DNA from: an uncultured Bacteroidota bacterium
GTDB taxonomy: Bacteria; Bacteroidota; Bacteroidia; UKL13-3
NCBI GenBank assembly: GCA_903898215.1
Contig: CAIUEQ010000048.1
Coordinates: 1-16,066 of the forward strand
Length of the DNA stretch: 16,066 nucleotides
Direction of reading: 5' to 3'
Both the position numbers and the translations under genes were made by a program. Below are positions 6,752 to 12,506 of the stretch, piece by piece (the first letter of the stretch is position 1; each line of letters begins with the position of its first letter). Under the pieces are notes generated by a model. The model saw only the letters and a program-made list of their open reading frames with translations, was not told the origin of the DNA and did not search any database.

Positions 6752-6935
6752 CATGTTGAGCTTGCCTACCTGCCGGTTTTATCGAAACATTTGGGAAGGC
6801 ACAGCACTGTTCTCGATGAACTCGAACTGACAATTTTTATTAAGAGCGTTGTCATGTTGAGCTTGCCTACCTGCCTGCCGGTTTTATCGAAACATTTGGG
6901 AAGGCACAACACTGTTCTCGAAGAAATCGAACCAA
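6752..6935. repeat. Second pair of the ~105-bp intergenic repeat
   Basis: Two more copies of the 5871-6096 repeat run in the same orientation, with GTTGAGCTTGCC at 6755 and 6856 (spacing 101). The unit joint CTGACAATTTTTATTAAGAG starts at 6827. The central insert again varies: CCTACCTGCCGG in one and CCTACCTGCCTGCCGG in the other. With the first pair it encloses the ORF6N gene as direct repeats. Confidence 0.9.
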
Positions 6936-6971
6936 TACATCTCATGTCGAACTACAATAAGATATTAATAA

Positions 6972-7544
6972 TTATTTCCCCCACCTTGTTGCCATACGTA
7001 GGGTATAGCTCACAAAATCATTGATGCCATTATCATACTCTTTATTTTCTAACGAATTTCCATTTTCATCCAATACTTGTTTGGTAAAATGCGATTCAAA
7101 AAATTTTGAAGAAACAAAAGAATTGAGATCCAAATAACTAATTACTTTATTTAAAATAGTGGTGAGGTGTAAGGATGGAATTTTTCCTCCTTTGCCGGTT
7201 GATACACCCACCAAAGCGAATATTTTTTCGTCAAACAGATGTTTAAAATTTCTGTCCCCCATACGGTGAAGCATGTTTAAAATTTCGGGAGTGGTGGTAT
7301 AATTATATTCGGGCGAAATGAGAAAAACAATTTGTGCATTGCTCATTCCATCGACTAATTTTTTTTGAAAATCCGACAAGTTATTCAACGAAATTTCAGC
7401 CTGATTAATCAAGGGAATATCGTACTGCTGAAAATCAATCAAGGTAACTATGTGTTCATTTTTTAAAAGGCGCTCTATAGCATAACCAACTCTGATGGTA
7501 TTATTATTTGCTCTTGCTGATCCTGATATAATGCAGATGTTCAT
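6972..7544 (-). CDS. NADPH-dependent FMN reductase family flavoprotein
   Basis: This is a flavodoxin-fold reductase of the NADPH-dependent FMN reductase family (azoreductase, chromate or quinone reductase relatives). It binds FMN and passes electrons from NAD(P)H to flavin, quinones or similar acceptors in the cytoplasm. The FMN phosphate loop is SGSARANNNT (7-16), the isoalloxazine-binding motif is SPEYNYTTTP (77-86), and STGKGG follows at 115-120. At 190 residues it has normal length. The ATG at 7544 is clear. It is the last gene of the minus-strand run, 84 bases after meaB, and a low-complexity stretch and a palindrome lie in that gap, so it may have its own promoter. The physiological substrate is undetermined. 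Confidence 0.85.
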   Translation of the reverse strand: MNICIISGSARANNNTIRVGYAIERLLKNEHIVTLIDFQQYDIPLINQAEISLNNLSDFQKKLVDGMSNAQIVFLISPEYNYTTTPEILNMLHRMGDRNFKHLFDEKIFALVGVSTGKGGKIPSLHLTTILNKVISYLDLNSFVSSKFFESHFTKQVLDENGNSLENKEYDNGINDFVSYTLRMATRWGK

Positions 7545-7549
7545 GTTGT

Positions 7550-7604
7550 GGGTTATTGAGTTACTTTGTTATTGGTTATTGGTGGAGACGTTGTATTGTT
7601 GGTT
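7550..7604. repeat. Low-complexity GTTATTGG-type stretch
   Basis: Imperfect reiterations (GGTTATTGAGTTACTTTGTT, then ATTGGTTATTGGTGG) lead into a partial copy of the palindrome family (GGAGACGTTGTAT). It lies between meaB and the FMN reductase and has no coding role. Confidence 0.5.
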
Positions 7605-7632
7605 GTAGAGACGTTGCATGCAACGTCTCTAC
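7605..7632. repeat. 28-bp perfect palindrome at the meaB 3' end
   Basis: GTAGAGACGTTGCA is followed directly by its exact reverse complement, giving a 28-bp perfect palindrome. Bases 7629-7631 are also the TAG stop of meaB, so the gene ends inside the element. A near-identical copy lies at 8539-8566 on the other side of meaB. It could form a hairpin in RNA but lacks a T-run, so a terminator role is not clear. Confidence 0.9.
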
Positions 7633-8528
7633 TGAATAAATTTTTTAATATATCGGTAAATATTAAAATCAGTCTTCGTTGTTAATTCTTTCAAATCAAT
7701 TTCAATTTGTTCGATTGAAATATCTTTTGTGCGCATATTTCGAATCATCATCATCGCTTTTTCGGCAAGCAAATGAATTTTTTTATCGCTGTTATTCGAG
7801 GCATGAATATGTTTTTCAATTGCTATTAAAAGTTCTTCAATGCCTTCATTTTTTGATGCAACAGTTTTTATCACAGGAGCTTCCCAACCATTGCGAATAT
7901 TGGTATGAGCGGCCATAAATAAATTGTTATAAAAAGTATCAGCGCCTTCGCGATCTGATTTGTTTACAACATATACATCGGCAATTTCCATCACTCCACT
8001 TTTCATTGTTTGAATTTCATCACCTGCTTCGGGCACTAAAACTAAAACGGTTGTTTCAGCCAATGCTGCAATCTCCACTTCACTCTGACCAACGCCAACT
8101 GTTTCGATAATAATATGATCAAAATTTGCAGCACGAAAAACATCACATACTTCAAAAATCTTTGGTGCAAGTCCACCTAAACTTCCGCGTGTTGCCATGC
8201 TTCTGATAAAAACATTTGGATGTAAAAAATGTTCGCTCATGCGCAACCTATCGCCCATAATTGCACCATGATTAAATGGCGAACTTGGGTCTACGGCAAT
8301 GATGGCTATTTGTTTTTGTTGATCGGTTAAATGTTTTACCAATGCATTGATAAGCGTGCTTTTTCCGGCACCTGGAGGACCTGTAATTCCTATGATAGGA
8401 ATATGTTTATCGAAAGTTAGTTGCTCCAAAAATGATTCATATCCGGTGGTTTCATTTTCAACCATCGAAATACAACGTGCCAAAACGCGCTTATCTCCTT
8501 GTTGTAATTGTTGGATTGTTTCGTTCAT
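7629..8528 (-). CDS. meaB: MeaB/ArgK-family P-loop GTPase
   Basis: This is a G3E-family GTPase that assembles and protects adenosylcobalamin-dependent methylmalonyl-CoA mutase or a related acyl-CoA mutase. The P-loop GPPGAGKS is at 50-57, followed by AVDPSSPFNHGAIMGDRLRM (78-97). Switch motifs are RGSLGG (114-119) and IETVGVGQSE (141-150), and the base-specificity motif is NKSD (189-192). These are the family signatures. At 299 residues it is somewhat shorter than the usual 320-330, and its stop codon lies in a palindromic repeat, which may have trimmed the C-terminal dimerisation region. The mutase genes are not in this window. It starts 50 bases after rpiB, with a second palindrome in that gap. 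Confidence 0.92.
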   Translation of the reverse strand: MNETIQQLQQGDKRVLARCISMVENETTGYESFLEQLTFDKHIPIIGITGPPGAGKSTLINALVKHLTDQQKQIAIIAVDPSSPFNHGAIMGDRLRMSEHFLHPNVFIRSMATRGSLGGLAPKIFEVCDVFRAANFDHIIIETVGVGQSEVEIAALAETTVLVLVPEAGDEIQTMKSGVMEIADVYVVNKSDREGADTFYNNLFMAAHTNIRNGWEAPVIKTVASKNEGIEELLIAIEKHIHASNNSDKKIHLLAEKAMMMIRNMRTKDISIEQIEIDLKELTTKTDFNIYRYIKKFIQ

Positions 8529-8538
8529 AATTTATTTC

Positions 8539-8566
8539 GTAGATACTTTGCATGCAACGTCTCTAC
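8539..8566. repeat. 28-bp imperfect palindrome before meaB
   Basis: GTAGATACTTTGCATGCAAC and the following GTCTCTAC make a copy of the 7605-7632 palindrome. One arm has two changed bases, so it is no longer perfect. It lies 10 bases upstream of the meaB ATG, between rpiB and meaB. Confidence 0.85.
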
Positions 8567-8578
8567 AAATGTTGTTTG

Positions 8579-9007
8579 TTAACACGAAATTTTATCTACA
8601 CGATTTTGATGTCTTCCTCCTTCAAATTCCATCGACAAAAAATTATTTACGATTTTTTTTGCAAGTTCAAGGTCGATGAAACGTGCGGGTAAACATAAAA
8701 TATTTGCATCGTTATGTTGGCGAGCAAGTAAACCCAAATCTTCTGTCCAGCAAAGTGCGGCACGAATTCCCTGATGTTTATTAGCTGTGATGGCAACACC
8801 ATTTCCGCTACCGCAAATTAAAATTCCAAATTGTGTTTCTCCTTTTTCAACTGATAAAGCAACAGGATGTGCAAGATCCGGATAATCGACAGAGGCCTCA
8901 GAAAAAGGACCAAAATCTTTTACTTCATGTCCTTGAGAAGAGAGCATTTTAATAATTTCCTCTTTAAAAATAAATCCGGCATGGTCGCCACCAATTGCAA
9001 TTTTCAT
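8579..9007 (-). CDS. rpiB: Ribose-5-phosphate isomerase B
   Basis: This enzyme interconverts ribose 5-phosphate and ribulose 5-phosphate in the pentose phosphate pathway and supplies the ribose used for purine synthesis. The LacA/RpiB fold signatures are all present: IAIGGDHAGF (His9), DYPDLA (41-46), GILICGSGNG (61-70, catalytic Cys65), HNDANILCLPAR (His98 as partner acid/base) and EGGRHQNRVDKI at the end. At 142 residues it is of normal length. The ATG at 9007 is clear. It lies 102 bases after tatC, with a dispersed repeat in the gap. Being of the same strand as purL suggests co-transcription but not a dedicated operon. Confidence 0.95.
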   Translation of the reverse strand: MKIAIGGDHAGFIFKEEIIKMLSSQGHEVKDFGPFSEASVDYPDLAHPVALSVEKGETQFGILICGSGNGVAITANKHQGIRAALCWTEDLGLLARQHNDANILCLPARFIDLELAKKIVNNFLSMEFEGGRHQNRVDKISC

Positions 9008-9029
9008 ATTTTATATTTCTATTAATTTA

Positions 9030-9053
9030 GCCACAGATTGCACAGATTTTTTA
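9030..9053. repeat. Dispersed repeat, GCCACAGATTRCACAGATTT type
   Basis: GCCACAGATTGCACAGATTT followed by TTTT matches a second copy at 15944-15967 with one base changed. It lies in the 102-bp gap between tatC and rpiB. The sequence resembles a short intergenic repeat that I know from other Bacteroidota genomes. Confidence 0.6.
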
Positions 9054-9109
9054 TTGATTACTATGCCCATCATTATTTGAAATCTGAAGCCACAAATTTC
9101 TTAACAAGT

Positions 9110-9937
9110 TTAAATTTTATTTTTTTCGACACTCTTTGCAACAAAAATACTTATTTCAAATAAACCATAAAGAGGTATAAACATCATAATTTGACTTGCC
9201 ATATCTGGCGAAGGAGTTAGTATTCCGGCAAGAAGCAGAATAATGATAACTGCATATTTTCTGTTTTTTTTCATCCACTTGCTACCAATTATTCCAAGTT
9301 TAGTAAGGAAATAAACCAACATTGGTAATTCAAAAACAAGACCTGTTGCAAGTGTTAATGTTGAAATGAAAGAAATATAAGATTCGATATTTACTTCATT
9401 GCTCACAGCATCGCTCACACGATATGAACCTAAAAAGTTTATTGATAATGGAGAGAGAAGAAAGTAACCAAACAACACTCCGATAAAAAAAAGTAGCGAT
9501 ACAAAAAAAACGATTCCTTTAGCATAACCTTTTTCGTTTGCGTTTAATGCAGGTTTGATGAAACGCCAAACTTCCCAAATAATATAAGGAAACGCAAGAA
9601 CAATTCCGGAGATGAAAGCAACAAAAATATGCTGCGTAAATTGCCCCGACATGGTGATGTTCTTTAAAGTGAATCCCATTTCTTTGATGCAATACTCATC
9701 ATTACCTGCAAGCAAAAGCGATAGTTTGCAAAACATGCGATAGGTCCAAAAATCAACATGCGTTGGACCAAAAATAATCACATCAAACAAAATATGTTTG
9801 TTTACAAAAGCAGTAACACCAAAAATTATTATTGCTAAAGCCGAGCGAAAAAGATGACCTCTTAGCGCATCAATATGATCGAAGAAACTCATTTCTTTTT
9901 CTTCATGTATTTCTGAATTTTCTTGATCTATTGCCAT
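9110..9937 (-). CDS. tatC: Sec-independent protein translocase TatC
   Basis: TatC is the twin-arginine signal-peptide receptor and the core of the Tat translocase, which exports folded proteins across the inner membrane. The N-terminal FFDHIDALRGHLFRS matches the family's H(L/I)xELRxR motif. Six membrane segments are visible at about 31-50, 100-122, 141-165, 186-212, 227-242 and 247-268. The FPYIIWEVWRFIKPAL and LTPSPDMASQ signatures flank conserved loops. At 275 residues it is slightly longer than E. coli TatC (258), with an acidic N-terminal extension (about 16 residues) and a longer first periplasmic loop. TatA/TatB are not in the window. It starts 42 bases after purL. Confidence 0.96.
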   Translation of the reverse strand: MAIDQENSEIHEEKEMSFFDHIDALRGHLFRSALAIIIFGVTAFVNKHILFDVIIFGPTHVDFWTYRMFCKLSLLLAGNDEYCIKEMGFTLKNITMSGQFTQHIFVAFISGIVLAFPYIIWEVWRFIKPALNANEKGYAKGIVFFVSLLFFIGVLFGYFLLSPLSINFLGSYRVSDAVSNEVNIESYISFISTLTLATGLVFELPMLVYFLTKLGIIGSKWMKKNRKYAVIIILLLAGILTPSPDMASQIMMFIPLYGLFEISIFVAKSVEKNKI

Positions 9938-9950
9938 CCTTTTTTGTTTT

Positions 9951-9984
9951 CGTATTTACGTAAATGCACCATTGCGTAATTACG
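9951..9984. repeat. Imperfect inverted repeat between purL and tatC
   Basis: CGTATTTACGTAA (9951-9963) and TTGCGTAATTACG (9972-9984) pair at 11 of 13 positions around an 8-base loop. The right arm covers the purL stop codon (9980-9982). There is no T-run on the minus strand, so mRNA processing or partial attenuation is as likely as termination. Confidence 0.45.
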
Positions 9985-12277
9985 ATTTTAATAAATTTTC
10001 AAGTGAGTTTTCGTGCAAAGTTTTGTATTCACTTACACTACCAAAATCAACATGATTCACTTTGATATTTCCATTGGTAACAGTACCAAGTTTTTCAAAT
10101 TTCACATTCATGGTAGTTAATAATTCTTCTACAGCTTTGCATTCTGAGCCTTTAACGGAAACAACAACTCTGCTTTGAGACTCACCAAATAAAAACGCAT
10201 CTGTACGCATTGTCTTGTCCTGCTTGTCATTTCGAGCGGAGTCGAGAAAAGAGATATCAAAACTTAGGTTTCTAACCATAGCACTTTCGAGCAAAGTGAT
10301 AAATAAACCACCTTCGCTCACATCATGTGCAGATAAGATTAAGTTATTTGCGATTAACTTTTTTACAGCTTGTTGCATGTTGTATTCTTCATCCAAATTA
10401 AAATGCGGAGCGGGAGATAATTGTACACCATGTTGAGATACTAAATATTGTGAAGATGAAATATCGTTTCTGCTTTCACCAATCATATAAATTACATCAC
10501 CATCATTTTTAAAATCGAGGGTCATGTGTTTTTTATTGCCGGTAATTAATCCAACCATTCCAATTGTAGGAGTGGGGAATACTGCATTATCATCATTGCT
10601 CTGATTATAAAAACTTACGTTACCTCCTGTTACAGGAGTGTCAAATTTTTTACAAGCTTCGCTCATTCCCTTTACTGCATATACAAATTGATAATACATT
10701 TCGGGATTATAAGGATTTCCAAAATTTAAGCAATTGGTTACAGCTGCCGGATCACCACCACTGCAAACAATATTTCTTGCAGCTTCACTCACAGCTATCA
10801 TGGCACCAACAAAAGGGTCGGCCTGAACGTAACGCGAATTACAATCAGTTGTCATGGCAATAGATTTATCGGTTCCTTTAACTTTTACAACAGCTGCATC
10901 GCTTGGTGCATTAGTGGTTTGGTTGATAGTTCCCACCATCGAATCATATTGATTATATACCCATTTACGTGAACAAATATTTGGATGAGCTGCTAAACTT
11001 TTAGCCACATCAATTGCAGATTTTCGATTTTCGATTTTCGATTTATTTACATCAAGATAAACATCTGAAATTTTATTGATATCAAACTTCTTTATCTCTT
11101 CAAAATATTTTGGCTCTTTGTATTCGCGAACATAAACAGGAGCACCCCCGCCAAGCACCAAACTTTCGCCTGGAATATCAGCAACAAGTTCGTTGTTCAT
11201 ATAATATTGAACGCGTTCGGTATCGGTTACTTCTCCGATGATGGCATAAGTAAGATCCCATTTCTCAAAAATTTTCTCAACTTCTTTTTCTCTTCCTTTA
11301 TTTACAATTACCAACATCCTTTCCTGAGATTCACTTAACAAAATCTCCCAATCCTTCATATCCTTTTGGCGCATTGGAACTTTATCCAACCACACTTTCA
11401 TTCCGGTTTTGCTTTTGGCACTCATCTCACTTGTTGAGCAGGTGATACCGGCTGCGCCCATATCTTGCATGCCAACAACAGCACCTGTTTTAAGTAATTC
11501 GAGACTTGCTTCCAAAATTAATTTTTCCCAAAATGGGTCACCAACCTGAACACTTGGAAGATCTTTTGCCGAATCTTCGGTAATATCTTTTGATGCGAAT
11601 GCCGCACCATGAATTCCATCTTTACCGGTTGCTGAACCAAAAATATAAACAGGATTTCCAAGACCCTCGGAGATTGCTGAAACTGTTTTTCCAACTTCCG
11701 CAATACCAACACTCATGGCATTAACAAGGGGATTGATCTGATAGCAATCATCAAAATAAACTTCACCACCAACAGTTGGAATGCCAAAAGCATTTCCATA
11801 ATTTCCGATTCCTTTTACAATTCCTCTCACGAGCCATTTAGTTCTTTCGTCATTGATGTTTCCAAAACGAAGAGAATTTAATTGAGCAATAGGGCGAGCT
11901 CCCATCGAAAAAATATCGCGGTTAATTCCGCCAACACCTGTTGCAGCACCTTGATATGGCTCGAGTGCACTCGGATGGTTATGACTTTCAATTTTAAAAC
12001 AGCATGCTAATCCATCACCAATATCAATCAAACCTGCATTTTCTTCTCCGGCTTTTGCAAGCATTTTTTCTCCTTCTTTGGGTAAGGTTTTTAACCATAT
12101 AATGGAGTTTTTATACGAACAGTGTTCGCTCCACATTACCGAATAAATACTCAATTCGGTAAAATTCGGAGTTCTGCCGAGTATCTCTTTTATCTTTTCA
12201 AATTCTTCGGGCAAAAGGCCGAGTTGCTTTGCCTGTTCAACTGTTGCCAATTGTTTATTGCTTAATTGTTCGCTCAC
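9980..12277 (-). CDS. purL: Phosphoribosylformylglycinamidine synthase, PurL subunit
   Basis: PurL is the synthetase subunit of FGAR amidotransferase. It converts FGAR and glutamine-derived ammonia to FGAM with ATP, in purine synthesis. At 765 residues it is the small form, which works with separate PurQ and PurS; neither is in this window. Motifs visible are TELSIYSVMWSEHCSYK (active-site His52), ESHNHPSALEPYQGAATGVG, DIFSMGARPIA, GAAGITCSTSE, VTGGNVSFYNQ and DAFLFGESQSRVVVSV. The start is a GTG at 12277: the N-terminus aligns well with the family (AKQLGLLPEEFEKIKEILGR) and no ATG lies nearby. Two stretches look foreign to the family: NKSKIENRKSAI (about 411-422), from a heptanucleotide tract, and FLDSARNDKQDK (about 676-687), which reads through a sequence like a dispersed repeat. 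Confidence 0.95.
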   Translation of the reverse strand: MSEQLSNKQLATVEQAKQLGLLPEEFEKIKEILGRTPNFTELSIYSVMWSEHCSYKNSIIWLKTLPKEGEKMLAKAGEENAGLIDIGDGLACCFKIESHNHPSALEPYQGAATGVGGINRDIFSMGARPIAQLNSLRFGNINDERTKWLVRGIVKGIGNYGNAFGIPTVGGEVYFDDCYQINPLVNAMSVGIAEVGKTVSAISEGLGNPVYIFGSATGKDGIHGAAFASKDITEDSAKDLPSVQVGDPFWEKLILEASLELLKTGAVVGMQDMGAAGITCSTSEMSAKSKTGMKVWLDKVPMRQKDMKDWEILLSESQERMLVIVNKGREKEVEKIFEKWDLTYAIIGEVTDTERVQYYMNNELVADIPGESLVLGGGAPVYVREYKEPKYFEEIKKFDINKISDVYLDVNKSKIENRKSAIDVAKSLAAHPNICSRKWVYNQYDSMVGTINQTTNAPSDAAVVKVKGTDKSIAMTTDCNSRYVQADPFVGAMIAVSEAARNIVCSGGDPAAVTNCLNFGNPYNPEMYYQFVYAVKGMSEACKKFDTPVTGGNVSFYNQSNDDNAVFPTPTIGMVGLITGNKKHMTLDFKNDGDVIYMIGESRNDISSSQYLVSQHGVQLSPAPHFNLDEEYNMQQAVKKLIANNLILSAHDVSEGGLFITLLESAMVRNLSFDISFLDSARNDKQDKTMRTDAFLFGESQSRVVVSVKGSECKAVEELLTTMNVKFEKLGTVTNGNIKVNHVDFGSVSEYKTLHENSLENLLKS
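10213..10250. repeat. Dispersed-repeat-like palindrome inside purL
   Basis: On the + strand, GTCATTTCGAGCGGAGTCGA and the following GAAA (10226-10249) form an imperfect palindrome. I recognise it as typical of intergenic repeats in Bacteroidota. Here it lies in the coding region and is translated in frame on the minus strand as FLDSARND, just before RTDAFLFGES. Confidence 0.6.
11019..11044. repeat. GATTTTC heptanucleotide tract inside purL
   Basis: Three perfect tandem GATTTTC units (11019-11039) and a partial fourth (GATTT) lie within the purL reading frame. They encode part of SKIENRKSAI. A 7-base unit is not a multiple of three, so gain or loss of one unit would shift the frame. Confidence 0.85.
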
Positions 12278-12506
12278 TTTTATGGTGTTTTTGGAAGAGG
12301 CAAATTTGTTTAATAAATCTCATTAAACATAGTTTTAAGTTTATAAATAATTAACATATAAAATAAAATTTTCAATTATTCTTGCACCCAGTATCTTACC
12401 CCTCTGAAATAACTCATTTACTAAGCCTTAAAACTCTCTCATTTTTGTGTTAGATTTTTCTGATACGCTTTACTCAAAAAAGTTTTACTAACCTTAAAAA
12501 ATTAAA
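12278..12506. promoter_or_regulatory. Divergent control region purL / secreted nuclease
   Basis: This is 229 bases of very A+T-rich DNA between two divergent genes, so promoters for both must lie here. I find no convincing TAnnTTTG/TTTG pair. The best weak match is TATGTTTA on the minus strand (12324-12331) for purL. No ribosome-binding purine run precedes the nuclease ATG, only an A-rich leader. Confidence 0.35.

Noticed and set aside
5871..6935. CRISPR array
   Set aside because: Units are over 100 bases, only two per cluster, without unique spacers or cas genes.
6743..7024. 93-residue + strand frame with LPVLSKHLGRH twice
   Set aside because: It is a translation of the second repeat pair and runs into the reductase gene on the other strand. 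No start context or family signature is present.
7605..8566. Transposon with the 28-bp palindromes as terminal repeats carrying meaB
   Set aside because: Each element is a palindrome in itself, no transposase lies between them, and meaB is a housekeeping gene with normal composition. I see no flanking target-site duplication.
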